The notes beneath the pieces are model-generated. The model was given only the letters and a program-made list of their open reading frames with translations. It was not told the DNA's origin and made no database searches. Below are positions 1 to 12,078 of a stretch of 64,000 bases of DNA, piece after piece (positions within the stretch are counted from its first letter, which is position 1; every line of letters starts with the position of its first letter). The position numbers were made by a program, and so were the translations under genes. Source of the DNA: Petunia secreta (Eukaryota; Streptophyta; Magnoliopsida; Solanales; Solanaceae); assembly GCA_029990175.1 (NCBI GenBank), contig JARKIP010000053.1:18370001-18434000 (forward strand), read 5' to 3'.

Positions 1-92
1 CTAATACCCGCATTACCAATACACACATTATTAATACACACATTATTAATACCCACATTACTAATACCCGCATTAATAGTTAATACCCGCGT
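1..92. repeat. degenerate minisatellite
   Basis: Imperfect copies of a ctaatacccgcatta-like unit, alternating with acacacattattaat variants, follow one another up to about base 92. The left edge is cut by the window, so the full array or a parent MITE cannot be judged. Confidence 0.55.
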
Positions 93-763
93 AAAACACA
101 AGCCAAACCGAACGACCCCTTAAGGTTACTCTGCTTCATGATTCGACATTACATGGTTGGCATCCAGAGAATTGAAGGTGCATTTCTCCCAGGAATGAGA
201 ATACTTTTTGCCTTCTTATTCTCCCCTGTCTTTACTGGTTTAGCACAGGTGCACACAACTTGATCCATACACCAGTATTATAATAGAAACAGCAATTATT
301 TGTAGTGTTTATCTTCGAATTCTCCCCTGTCTTTACTGGTTTAGCATAGGTGCACACAACTTGATGTGTACACCTGTGTTACAATAGAAAAAGCAATTAT
401 TTATATTGTTTATCTAGTTCTTATCCGAAATAATAATACATAGTATAGCATAGTATTGAAGAAAAATGGTAAAAGACAATTTCCAATATAAGTATGAAAA
501 CCTCATTCACTTTAATTGACTTGGTGATTTGTTAAGCTCCGATAACAAATTGAAGGGTGTGAACGGACACATATACTTAACTCTTCGTACTCACGTAGTA
601 AACAAAATAAACACTAAAAATTTGAAAAACAAAATGGAAAAAACATAATAAAATTTCTTTTAGGGATCTTGAAGAAATAAATACCGATAAAAAAAGGACA
701 CGGACAGTGCCATTTTTAATTACTATATATTTCTTTAGCTTTTAATTACTTAACATGACACCT
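93..763. other. AT-rich flank without genes
   Basis: Apart from the tandem duplication at 219-420 this stretch is AT-rich DNA with no credible ORF. Its last five bases (759-763, cacct) form the left target-site duplication of the Sirevirus. Confidence 0.6.
219..420. repeat. tandem duplication, 101-bp unit
   Basis: Two head-to-tail copies start at 219 and 320, each with ttctcccctgtctttactgg followed by a similar gcacacaacttgat segment and ending in a gcaattattt...gtttatct block. They differ by scattered substitutions, so the duplication is not recent. Confidence 0.8.
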
Positions 764-1901
764 TGTTATAATCTAAGCACCTCCTATTGACACTAGAAGA
801 GGGGATTGAATAGTGTCTACCAATTTTATGTGAGAACCAGATTCTTCTTGTCAAGAACAGTTTTCCTCTACAAACACCACAACACACACAAATAGCAAAC
901 TCAAGGAACACGGTATTTTGATGTGGAAAAATTCTTGCTCAAGGGAGAAAAACCACGACCCACACTCTGAAATTTTCGAAAAAATCACTAACACAAAGAG
1001 CAAGTTTTAGATTACAAAACTCTGTAACCAAGGGGCTATACTCTAGACCCTAATCACTCAACAAAGCTAAACTCTAGCTTTACGAAGTAATCTCTCAAAG
1101 GTTCACCTAATAAAATTGCTTCTAACGTAAGCAGATAGGTAACAACAATGATAGTATCAAATAAAGACAACTTACAAATCAAGAACCTAGACAGAATATC
1201 TAGATTTAGCTAATTTGACTCCAACAGTTGTCTTCTTCAGTTAAGTCACTTTGAAAGTTGCTGGATTGCCTGTGTATGCTCTCAACTCTCTGTTTGTGAA
1301 CTAACTGACCTTTCGGCTGCATCAACTACTTGCTTTATATGGGTTCCAAAGCCCTAGTTGAGTTCCACAAGGAAACCTTTTAGTTATAGCAAGACAAGAT
1401 TTCCTGTGACTCTTTCATTGTTTAGTTCCAATTCTTATTCGTACTTCGAAGACACAGCCACTGCACAACCTCTTTTAGCTGATTAGGATGCATACTTGTT
1501 CACGCGCCACTCTTCCTAGTTCGGCAGGAATTTACAACCCTCAATCTTTTCGATCAGTCGTACCCTTCTGTACAAGGACCAAGTCCTTCTTCAGAACCAC
1601 TGGGTCATTCTTGTAATCACTTAATTTTGGCACGAAAAATATAAAAAATTAGTCTTTATTTTAACTAAAATTGTCTTTAATTAGGATGTAAAATTTGAAA
1701 ATTAACAAAAATTACTTATTATGTGTTTAATTGTGATTCTACGTTTTAATTGCGATAAGTATGATAAATCTATGTGGTTTTCATGGTAGTTAATTGTGTG
1801 TATGTTAATTAAGTGTAGACCCTTTGTGGCTATTTGTAACAAATAGGCAACCCAACACTTTGGCCCGTCAGCCCATTCTTGACCCTTGCCCAAATCCACA
1901 A

Positions 1902-1908
1902 TATATAA
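1902..1908 (+). promoter_or_regulatory. TATA box of solo LTR
   Basis: The sequence tatataa lies 290 bp into the solo LTR and is followed by a pyrimidine-rich leader (cctcatttcctcttctcac), as expected at a U3/R border. Confidence 0.6.
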
Positions 1909-4042
1909 ACTCAAAACACCTCATTTCCTCTTCTCACACCCTTTAGTCTCAATGACTAGGGAAAATCTTGCCAGAATTCTCCAAGCTCACCGTAAATCGC
2001 CCCGCCACTGCTCCACCAGACAACCACCTCCATGCCGCCGTCCGCCGCCGCCGGACCACCGCCTCCGGTGGCCGAAAAAATACAAAAATCATACCATTCG
2101 AAAGCTTTCAACTTCCTCTTTCTCTTTCCATGGTTACTTTTTACAAAATCCAAACAGTTTGGCGTAGATCGAGTTTTGAAATTTTGGATAAAACTTCACT
2201 CCGACGACCTCCATTATTTCCGATAAATTTTTTGTTTCCTTCCCTTCTCCTCACCTTTCTCTTTCACCCTCTTATCCCATTCCCAAAAACCCCGTTCCCC
2301 TCGCACCCTTTTTTTTTTCTTCTTTCCGTTTCCGTTTCTGTTTCTTTCTTTCTTCTTCTTATTTTTTTTCTTTCTCCTTTTCTGTTATGGCTGTGGTGAT
2401 GGTGTTTTGGGGGGGGGGGGGGTTGTGATGAGATGATGACGGGTGCTACTACTGTTTCTGATGCCGTGGAGGGGGGTGCTATTGTGATCGTTGTAATGAG
2501 GTTGGTTTGGGGGGCTGTGGGGATTATGTTGAACTAGTGGTGAGGGCTGTTGGTTTTAGGTCGTTGACGCAGCAGCCATGGCGAGGTTGTGACCTTGTGT
2601 CGATGGCTAGGAAGTGGTGGCTCGACTATGGCAAAGCGGGTGTGCGTCAATGGTAGGCAGTATAGTTGTGGAGTCGTTGTGACAGTGGTGATCCGTTGGC
2701 AATGATTGACGCCTTTCGAACTGAACCAGTGAGGCAGTAATGATGGCGAAGCTGAGGAGTAGAAACTGTTGGGCGTGGTGTTGATTTGGCAGTGCTGTGA
2801 CGCTGAAACGAGGCAGCGGCTGCGTGCGGCTCGGGCAGCAGCTCTACGGCTTAGATTCGTGGCTTGTAGACGGGTTAGAAAGCGAAACCTTTATCATTCT
2901 TTGATTCGCTGACTTCATTTGTTTCTTGAAGTATTTAAACATGATTCTCAGCATGTATAGTTACATAATTGTATCAGTTTGTATGTACTATTTGTTAGAA
3001 ATGAGATCGAACCGTATGTATGAATAAATGATTTGGTTTCAAATGCAATATTGAAAGTTGTTTTTCTCTAGTCTTAATGTTTTAATGGTGACAAATTATG
3101 TATATGTGTGGATGTAATGTTGCTATTTAGTCTGTTTGGGGCGTGAATACATCTCTCTTTTTGTCTTAGTTTGGTTTAAGTGTTGAGAATTTGCAAAGGG
3201 ATTTGTTTAGCAAACTTATTCTTTATCTTAGCATTTCAAAATGAAAACACTAGCTTAGTTTGCTTGCTTTTGCTTTGGCCTGAGTTTTGGTTTAGCCTGG
3301 TCATAATTTAGGATTTGGTTAGTTTTAGTTTAGTTTTAAGTTTAATTTGGTCATTTAGTTAGTTTGGGCTGATTTAGTTTGCTTAGTTTGTCCTAGTTCT
3401 TCTAGTTAGTACAATGAGTAATGGGTGTCCTTTTTAGAGGACCCTACTTATATATTTTTCAGCTTTTAGGACAATTTAGGTGGCTGAAAAACAGTATTTA
3501 GAGTTGCTGTACCATGCTAAAAATAGCACAAAAACACTCAAGTTGTAGGGGTGTGGACTTGTACTTTTGTACAAGTCTATACTCCACCCTTTAGCCTCAT
3601 TTTTCAGCCATAAATAGGAGCATTTACTCCTCATTTTAACATAACAACCAGCTGAAAAAACACATTGAATGAGAGCTAAAAATACTTGAAAAAAAGGGTT
3701 AAGTTTGAGAGTAGGATTTAGAACCAAAAGCCATTACTTCAAGGGTCTTTCGGGGTATAAATCCACAAGTCTTGGAGGTTAAATAGAGGAGTTAAAGGGC
3801 TGTTTCAGTGCTGATTTTGGAGGTGTTGTTGCTGTTGTTTGATTTGGTCTGGTTAAAAGCTTGTTAGATCTTGGTATTGGCTTGCGCCAAGAAGTTCATT
3901 TACTAGGTAAATATTCCAACTTTTGTATTATACTCTTTTTTGTATATGAATGTCATGTTTAAAGATGCTTATGAGGTCATTTGAGCTTCATTATGTCTGC
4001 TTTATTCCCATCATTTGTTTTAAATAGTACAAAAAATGCCTA

Positions 4043-4301
4043 CTCCCTCTGTCCCATTTTGTTTGTCATAGTTACTATTTCGAGAGTCAAACTTCCTAAA
4101 TTTGACCGTAAATTAGGACATAATTTTTTTAACTTTTCTTAAATAAAATTTACATATTTGAAAACTACATGAAAAGTACTATAAGTCACAATAAATTACA
4201 ACTCAAAATATTTAAAAGATATATATATAAATTACGGTCAAAGATAAACTTGTTTGACCCTCGATAACCGAACTACGACAAACAAAATGGGACGGAGGGA
4301 G
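4043..4301. mobile_element. Stowaway-like MITE (Tc1/mariner)
   Basis: A 259-bp non-coding element flanked by TA (4041-4042 and 4302-4303). The terminal inverted repeats begin ctccctctgtcccattttgt and end acaaaatgggacggagggag. They pair over about 25 bp with one mismatch. The CTCCCT-C-GTCCC end and TA duplication are the hallmark of Stowaway MITEs. It is nested inside the solo LTR, making three levels of insertion. Confidence 0.93.
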
Positions 4302-5416
4302 TATGTTAACAAAGTGCTGTAAGAACCTTCCTAATAATTGATATTCACGATATGTTCATTATTGATTTGGTTGTTCATTTGGAACACTTTGTTAAAACTG
4401 GACATAAAATTAATTAAACAAACTTATGATCATTTGTGCCATAGTAAGGGTTGCAAATAATATCGCATGCTCAAATCGGGATGTATGTAACACAAGTAGG
4501 TAGAATGTAGGACTGTCCATGCAAAGTAAACAAAATCTGTAAACTGAAACAAATAGGCAGTGATTAGGACGACCTTTAAATCTGGCCAAACATAGCAATT
4601 TGCAGAAATAGCCGTAATTAGATAAAAATAAGCATCTCTTGACAGAATTATAAATGTGGTTAATTGTGCAAGGCAGTCCTTGAAGCAGTCCATTTTCGCA
4701 GAATTATTCAGCCCACGTCTCAAATTAAACTATGGCAGCCAGTAATCTTTTCTTTGCGTAAACAACCCATAAAGCATGTTCCAATTTAACAAAACAACCT
4801 ATTATATGTAAATACATATACATTTTTGTTATCCATATTTTTATCCATAAAGGCAAATTTGGGAGTCCCAATTTGTCATTTAATAATAGTTAGCAGTTAT
4901 ACTTAATTAAATCGAGTAGGAAAATTGATAAGAGCTAAAAAAATCCATGCAATTAGGCAAGACGATAAGTATGATTTGTGATCTACTTATTAGGCTAAAA
5001 GAAAACTAAATTGAGTTAAAATAATTCTAAATTAATTATTTTTCGAAGTTAATTAAATTTTTTTGAAGATAGATCAGTCCTTCGTGTGGTTGGAAATACG
5101 CAATACATTTATTTATTTACTATGAATCAAAGTGTAAATTCGTCCAGTCCTCTGTGAGGTTGGATAAGAATAACGATTTTTTAATCTTTCTTAAATCAAA
5201 GTACAAGTTCAAATTAATGGCATTAATATAACAACCATATTTAATAAACTAAAATTGCGACAATAAAGCAACTGAGGCACAGGACTCGAGGGTGCCTAAT
5301 ACCTTCCCGAGAGTCAATTGAGAACCTTACCCGAATCTCTAACGCCAACCATTAGACGAGTCAGAGATATTCCAAGGTACCTTTTGGTGACTTGGCACAC
5401 CTTAAACTATGTCAAG

Positions 5417-5427
5417 TGGCGACTCCG
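5417..5427 (+). other. PBS-like box inside solo LTR
   Basis: tggcgactccg lies about 95 bp from the right end of the solo LTR. It equals the first 11 bases of the Ogre PBS at 50791. Confidence 0.6.
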
Positions 5428-5558
5428 AGTTCTCTAAATAATTTTGTACCTTCTTGAAACACCAGTCACAACCTTTAAATAATAAACCTAAGCTCGCAGT
5501 TAATTTCATAGGGCGTCACACTTCTCGTTTGTCATTCTTCAAAATATTTACCTCAACA

Positions 5559-6020
5559 AATTCCTCATTTTTTATGATGACAAAAGAATGTTGCTAATGA
5601 ACCTGAATAGACAAAAATACCAAGAACACAGAAATAAAAATACATTTGAAAAATTTAAAACAGATGAGTTAGGTCACAAACACCCCAACATTCCTTTCTT
5701 CCCCCTTTTGGCATCATCGAAAAGATTCAAAATCCTGCAAGAAGAAGTTAGTACTATCCAATCTAGAGCACAAGGCAAACAAGTCAACTAAATAACGTAA
5801 ACAAGAATAAGGCTAAGGGCCCAATTAGAACCAGATATATTAAGAACAGACCCAATTCAAGCAAAAAAAATTTAAAACCAGTTATTCAGGGCGTGACAAC
5901 CACACAGCCCAATTAAGTACACAATTTTAAGAGATTGTCTTAAGAACACAAATCAAGGAAGGACACATGGGGAGATAAAATAGGGTTTTGGACAAGGACA
6001 GGAAGGAAAGTAGGTAGGAC
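5559..6020 (-). other. Sirevirus 3' untranslated region with polypurine tracts
   Basis: Non-coding region between the env-like ORF and the 3' LTR. On the minus strand gatgccaaaaggggg lies at about 5700-5714, the purine-tract sentence typical of Sireviruses. A second purine-rich stretch (aaaaaatgaggaa) directly abuts the LTR at 5559-5575 and is the likely plus-strand primer site. Confidence 0.6.
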
Positions 6021-8266
6021 TCAGGTCTTCAAGTTGAAGTGCTTGACAAGTACCTCAATATTCTTTGTATTCTTGGCCCTTTCCATCACAAGCTCGGACT
6101 CATACTTGTGGCACTCGATCTTCAAGCGATCAATTTCTTGATCCTTCAACTCCAGCTTCTTCTCCAATTCATCATTTTCTGCATTCACTTCCAGAACATG
6201 CTGCTCCAATTCCTTCACAGCTGCAATTGATTTATCTGTTCCAAAGTCCTCACTTTCCTCAGGCTGCTCTTGCTTGACCTGCACTGGTCTCTTGGAAGCT
6301 CTCTTCTCTTTGAAGAAATCACAATTTATCAGCACATTTTGGCCAAACATTTGATGAATGGTTGGCTCTTTCCAGCTTCCAAAGGCACCCCATAGTGCTC
6401 AAGAACCTGCTGCATGATGTAGTAATGCACCAAAGAATGTGGCTTTTGATCAGTGTCAGAAATCCTTTTTATGTGTCTGATGATCAGACCAGGTAGATTG
6501 ATCCTTATTCCTCTGTCCAGTAGATCCATGTAAGTCAAGTCAAGTGCACAGGCATCACTGTTCCTTTTCCCCTAGGAAACAGAAACCTATGAACAAACTC
6601 AAAAAGTAACTGATGTGCAGGCTCCATTTCTTTCTTCTCAACCTTTCTTTCTTTTTTAAGTTTGGTTTTTCCTGAGAATTTTTTCACCACACTTAGAGGT
6701 GTTACCCAATCAGTCCTTTTTGGCCACTTCAGCTTGATGTACCTAGAATAACCTTCAGCAAGGACCTCAAGAATTACTCCCAGTTCTGTCCTTCCAAACT
6801 CTATTTCCACTCCCTTGACAAATGAAAACATTCTTCTCGCAGCCACTCTACAATTAGAGTAAAACTCCATGATCTCATCAGTATATAGTAACCTGTCCTC
6901 CTTAGCAAAGAGCTTTAACCAGCCTTGATCCTCCACCTTACTTAGTAAGGGTTTCATGTTGTTCTCATGTAGGTCACTCAAGATGCTTCTAGCCAATACT
7001 TGGTGCCTTGCAAAGAAGGCTGCTCTGTCAACCTCCTCATCAGTATCCTTCTTCTTCTTTTTGCTTTCCACCTCACTATATGTATCTGAATCACTGGGCT
7101 CAACATAACTTCTTGCCTCATCACTCTCCCCCTTTACTTCAACAACATTCTTCTCCTGTTTCTCACCACTCACTTTCTTAACCTTCTTCTTTTCAAGCTT
7201 TTCCATCTTCTCTACCTGCTGCTTTAGGGCAGACCTGGTAGCCACCCTTCTAGGTACTGTCTGAGATGTAGGCTTGTCAGCACTCCCATTCTCATCCTGA
7301 GAGTTTTCATCACTCTCATCCACTAACCTGCTTTTAGACACAGCTTTTTCCCCTTTCAGTAGCCTTCTCCTCTTATCTGTTTCTGGCTTTGTTTCACTCA
7401 CAAATACAACCTCCTCTTCTTCTTCCTCACCCATCGACTTCTCATCTTCTTCACCAAACTTTCTTTTCACCCTCTTCCTTTTCTTTTCCTCAACAGTTTC
7501 CTCAGTTTTTTTACTTTCACCATCTTCATCTTGAATTTTCTCATCTTTTTCTCCCTCAGAGTCAGTCCAATCTAGTTCTGCATCCTCAGCCACTATAGGA
7601 ACTGAGCAAGAACCAGGTTCTTGGCTCAAATCCTTGGTAGCTTCAACAAAACTGGGTCCTCCACCTACTGGACCTTCTAACACAGACATCACATGAACTT
7701 TCTCAACAGGGGCAGCCTCCAAACTAGGTTCGTTGACTGGACCCTTTTGAGACTCAACAGAATCCTCCTTTCTCAATCTTTCCAACAAATTTTCAACAAC
7801 ATTATCCTCCACAACTTTGTCAGTCACTAAGGGAACATGAAAACTAATCGTAGGCACAAAGTCCTCCTGCACAACCTGCAAGTTCTCCCCACCAGCATTC
7901 CCCCTATCAGACATTCCACAAGGCTCTACTTTTTCTACAATTTCATCTAATCCATTAACCAAAGTTTCAGTACTCAATTTTTTCCAGGGCTTTTTACAGA
8001 GTCTAAAATAGTAGAGTCAGTTAGGGTTGAGTCATGCTTTACCTCGGCCAGTTTTTCATCGGAGACTGGTATTTCCGGTGTCGGAGATGAAGGTTTCGCA
8101 ACAACCTTCTTTGAACCCTTCTTTCCCATCTTGTTGTGAAACTTTAACCTTGCTCTGGAAATTCCCTCAGAAAGAGTAGAAGAAGGAGGTTTAAGTGAAG
8201 ATCTTTAGATGTGTGATTTTCTGAGGTCGTGGTAGGAGAGGCGGATGAAGATTGTGCTTGTGACAT
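6021..8266 (-). pseudogene. env-like third ORF of Sirevirus (broken)
   Basis: Lies downstream of RNase H, where Sireviruses carry their env-like ORF. The main open block (7977-6535, about 480 codons) is a long acidic and basic low-complexity N-terminal half, followed by a globular block with GWLKLF, FYSNC and FSFVKGVEIEF motifs. I recall such motifs in the 'putative plant transposon protein' domain of plant retroelements. The C-terminal part (6350-6021) is a strong coiled coil (LEQHVLEVNAENDELEKKLE). No signal peptide or clear membrane segment is visible, so an envelope function is unproven. Breaks: a frameshift between a plausible start ATG (8266-8264) and 7977; a five-base duplication (ttgac ttgac) near 6540; and a further shift near 6350. 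Confidence 0.75.
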
Positions 8267-8906
8267 GGTGATTTTGGTTAGGGTTTCTGAAAGAGGATTT
8301 CTAGTTTTGAATTTTAGAGAGAGAGAGAGAGAGATGGCAGAGTAGAGATAAATTTTGCAAGTGTTTTTATTTCTCTTCCCTTCGACTGTGAGAAGAAGTA
8401 ATGGGGAGTTGCGGTTTCTCTAAGGAATAGGTAATAATGATGGCGATAAAAAGAGAAGCAACTTTTTGAATTTTTTGAAACCGGGAAAAGTGTAGGATTT
8501 GACAGTTACGAAGACTTACCCAATTAAGGCTTTTCAAATATGTGGGGTCAGGTTGAGTCTAGTAGAATTATAACCCCAAAAGGAATTATTCCTATAATTT
8601 TGGGCGGTTACACAGACATGGAAATGTTTCCTTGATACACGTATATTAGACAATCAATTTCAGTTATAACACTTAATATAAATAGCTGTGTAGATGTACC
8701 TGGATATGGTTCCTCATGCTTGCCTTGGTTCCTTCTAAGTACCCTGTAGGTTCTTCCATGGGAGTACATTAGCCCAATCTTGTGGTACTCATTTGAACAG
8801 GTATACTTAAATAAAGTACAGAATTTAGACTGGACAATAACTACTTTAGTTACAAATAAGTTTAATGAACACTTAACTAACCAATCCTTGGGGAACAAAT
8901 GCTGAG
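8267..8906 (-). other. spacer between pol and env-like ORF
   Basis: No credible coding region. It holds a short (GA)n microsatellite around 8317-8333, just upstream of the env-like ORF on the minus strand. A spliced or separately promoted env-like message would need its signals here, but I could not pick out a convincing splice acceptor. Confidence 0.5.
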
Positions 8907-10560
8907 TCATCCGTGTATTTTGGTCATCCCTAACTCCAACTTATTCCTCTCAAATTGAACTTTGTTCAGTTCTTTGGTAAAGATCTCAGCAATTTGGTCC
9001 TCAGTCCTGCAAGAATTCATAGTTATCATACCCTTCTCCACATTATCTTTAAGAAAATGATGTCTACTATCAATGTGCTTTGTTCTTTTATGTTGGACTG
9101 GGTTCTTGGCAATATTCACTGCACTTGTGTTATCACAGAAGATGGGCACAGCTCCACATTTAATTCCAAAGTCTTCCAGCTGTTGTTTGATTCATAGCAA
9201 TTGTGAGCAGCATGATGCAGCTGCTATATATTCTGCTTCTGCAGTAGACCAAGCTACTAGGTTCTGCTTCTTTGTAGCCCAAGAAAATAAGCAAGGACCA
9301 AGAAAGTGTGCCATCCCTAAAGTGCTCTTCCTGTCCACCAGATGACCTGCATAGTCAATATCAGCAAAACCAATTAATTCAAAAGTACCTCCCCTGGGGT
9401 ACCATAGACATTGATCCTGAGTTCCCTTCAAATATCTCATGATTCTCTTCACATCTGTCAAATGTGATTCCTTAGGTCTGGACTGAAATCTAGCACACAA
9501 TCCCATATTGTAGACAATATCAGGTTGACTGGCTGTGAGATAGAGGAGTGAACCTATGATTCTTCTATATTTTGTCTCATTTGTAGAAAGGCCTAGTTCG
9601 TCCATGGCCAGCTTAGTTCCAGGAGCAATAGGTGTAGACATGTCTTTTGCTCCTTCCATGTCGAACTTCTTTAAGAGCTCCTTGACATACTTCTGTTGAT
9701 GAATCATATTTCCTTCAGGGGCCTGCTTGATTTGCAATCCTAGGAAGAAATTGAGTTCTCCCATCATGCTCATTTCGAGTTCACTACCCATAAGTTCAGC
9801 AAATCCCTTGCATAATTCCTCATCAGTGGCACCAAAAATGATGTTATCAACATATACTTGAACCACCAATAGATCCTTTCCTTTCTTCTTCAAGAACAAT
9901 GTGTTGTTGATCCTTCATCTTGAGAAACCATTCTTCAGCAAAAATCCTGACAGTCTTACATACCAGGCTCTAGGGGCTTGCTTCAAACCATAGAGTGCCT
10001 TATCAAGTTTGTAAACGTGATCAGGAAATTCACTGTTCACGAAACCTAGTGCCTGTATTACATAAACTTCTTCATTAAGGTAACCATTCAAGAAGGCACT
10101 CTTCACATCCATCTGATACAGTGTAAACTCCATGTATGTAGCAAACGCAATCAACATTCTTATGGCTTCCATCCTAGCTACTGGTGCATAGGTCTCATCA
10201 TAGTTAATTCCTTACTCTTGACTGTATCCTTGAACTACCAATCTACTTTTGTTTCTTGTCACTATACCATGCTCATCCAATTTGTTTCTGAACACCCACT
10301 TTGTTCCTATGATTGACCTGTCTTTTGGCTTAGGACCAGATGCCAGATTTTGCTTCTTGCAAAGTGATGTAGTTCATCCTGATGGCTAACACCCAATCTG
10401 GATCTTCCAAGGCTTCCTTTACGTTTTTTGGTTCCATGGATGATAGGAAGGCAAAGAATGCACAAAAGTTCTTCAAGGCAGATCTGGTCATAATTCTAGT
10501 ATCTAGTTCAGATAGCACATTCTCTAGAGGATGGGAACTTTGATGTTTCCATGGTCTGGG
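8907..10560 (-). pseudogene. Sirevirus reverse transcriptase and RNase H (broken)
   Basis: Copia-type RT and RNase H, which copy element RNA into DNA and remove the template. Visible RT motifs are QMDVKSAFLNG, KALYGLKQAPRAWY and the active-site block, followed by LNFFLGLQI and the GSLLYLTASQPDIVY segment. RNase H shows STAEAEYIAAA, the second Asp in FCDNTSAVNIAKNP and the terminal KHIDSRHHFLKDNVEKG block. The catalytic box reads YVDN instead of YVDD, so the second metal-binding Asp is lost. In-frame stops occur at 9915-9917 and 9192-9194, and the RT N-terminus (10518-10173) is broken by several stops. The segment 10561-10768 is the decayed linker to integrase. Confidence 0.9.
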
Positions 10561-10768
10561 TTGTATCTGACGAGAAGATTAGTAGCATCTTGAGTGGATT
10601 CTTCCTGATTAGTTAAATCATCAATTTTATCTGCTGTTCCCCCTGACATGTTGACTCCTTGTTCTCTTGGAGCTGAATCTTCACTTTCCTCACATGATTC
10701 CTCCTTTTCTTCTGGATTTTCAGAGTCAGATGTACCATCATTCCGAGCAAGACCAATGGCCTGATCAT

Positions 10769-12078
10769 CTACTTTCTTTCATCGATTTTCTTATCTGATT
10801 CATCAAATAACACATGCATGCTTTCCTCTACTGTTTGTGTTCTTTTGTTGAACACTTTGTGGGCCTTGATTTGAGTAGAATACCCAAGGAATATTGCTTC
10901 ATCACTTCTTGCATCGAATTTCCCCAATGGTTCCTTGCCGTTATTGTGGACGAAATATTTACACCCAAAGGGCCTCAGGTGTGCAATATTCGGTTTCCTT
11001 CCTCTGAAAAGTTCATATGGAGTCTTGTCAAGAAGAGCTCTTATAGAGCACCTGTTCAGCAAATAACATGCTGTGTTAATTGTTTCAGCCCAGAAATTCC
11101 TTGCAAGACCACTTGATAGCAGCATGGTTCTTGCCATATCCTCCAGAGACCTGTTCTTCCTTTCGACTACACCATTTTTCTGTGGAGTTCTTGGTGCAGA
11201 AAAGTTATGGTCAATGCTATGTTTTGCACAATACTCAGAGAATTTTAAGTTTTCGAACTCTGTACCGTGGTCAGATCTGATACTGACCAGTTCCAGGTTC
11301 AATTTCCAGCCCAATCTTTGAAGCTATCAAAAGCTTCATCCTTGAATGCCAAGAATAGGGTCCATGTATACCTTGAATAATCATCAACAATTATAAATAC
11401 AAACCTCTTTCCTCCTCTACTCCTGACTCTCATGGGTCCACAAAGATCCATATGTATCAATTCCAGTGGCTTTAAAGTGCTCACCACCTTTTTGGATTTG
11501 AAGGATGATCTCACATTTTTTCCCTTAACACAGGCGTCACACATTTTTATGTTTTCGAATTTATTATTTGGCAATCCACGAACCAGCTCCTTCGAGACTA
11601 GCTTGTTGAGCTGTGATAGACTAGCATGTCCCATTCTTTTATGCCACACTTGAGAATCACTTTCTTGAACATTCAGGCATGTTAAGTTGTTTCGAGGTAG
11701 CGATTTCAGTGATGCTTTGTATACATTGTTCACCCTTTTTCCTTCCATGACCATTTCTCCACTCTGTAGGTTCTTTACAATACACCCTACAGAGGAGAAA
11801 CTTACTTCATTTCCTCTATCGCACAGCTTAGAGATACTCAGCAAGTTGTGTCTGAGACCATCAATGCAGTATACATTTTCAATGGCATGATCCAAAGTTC
11901 TCCTAACTTTTCCAATTCCCACAATCTGACCACTTTTTCCTCCTCTGAAGGCCACACTGCCTCCTTTAAATGCTGCGAGTGAGAGAAAGTTTCTTCTATC
12001 TCCTATCATATGTCTTGACCAACCACTGTCAAGAATCCAGCTTGGGTTGTTCACTCTCACTCCAGCCTGCAAAACAAA
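10769..12078 (-). pseudogene. Sirevirus protease and integrase (broken)
   Basis: The minus-strand reading opens with the copia aspartic protease (WILDSG, active-site DSG present). Integrase follows. The N-terminal zinc-binding His-His-Cys-Cys site is seen as WHKRMGH and CDACVKGK. The catalytic core has Asp in LIHMDLCGP, Asp in IRSDHGTEF and Glu in NGVVERKNRSL, so the D-D-E triad is intact. The GKFDARSDEAIFLGYS block closes the domain. A frameshift separates the two open blocks (12072-11299 and 11314-10769). An in-frame stop at 12079-12081 separates the protease from gag. Confidence 0.9.

Larger units (their letters stand above)
1612..5519 (+). mobile_element. solo LTR of Ogre/Tat type, nested in Sirevirus LTR
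   Basis: A 3.9-kb insertion beginning tgtaatcac and ending gggcgtcac(a), flanked by attct/cttct. It has no PBS-bounded internal region, no pol ORF and no second LTR, so I read it as one LTR left after LTR-LTR recombination. It has a TATA box at 1902-1908, a pyrimidine-rich stretch at 2230-2390, a G-run near 2408-2422 and TTTAG-rich DNA at 3250-3400. Its last 250 bp share the architecture of the Ogre LTR further right: a gtgcctaataccttc box, an accttacccgaatctct box, then tggcgactcc. The short ORFs near 1886-2400 are low-complexity and unlikely to be genes. The right boundary is uncertain by one or two bases. Confidence 0.75.
764..5558 (-). repeat. Sirevirus 3' LTR, split by nested insertion
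   Basis: The LTR parts are 764-1611 and about 5520-5558. Joined, they match the 900-bp right LTR at 14448-15347. The break sits between gggtcattct and cttctcgtttg, where the right LTR reads gggtccttcacgtttg, so the 5-bp attct/cttct is the duplication made by the inserted solo LTR. Confidence 0.9.

Noticed and set aside
1886..2399. Overlapping ORFs of 60-143 codons rich in Pro, Phe and Leu
   Set aside because: They lie in the pyrimidine-rich leader of the solo LTR, in several frames, just after its TATA box; no domain recognised.
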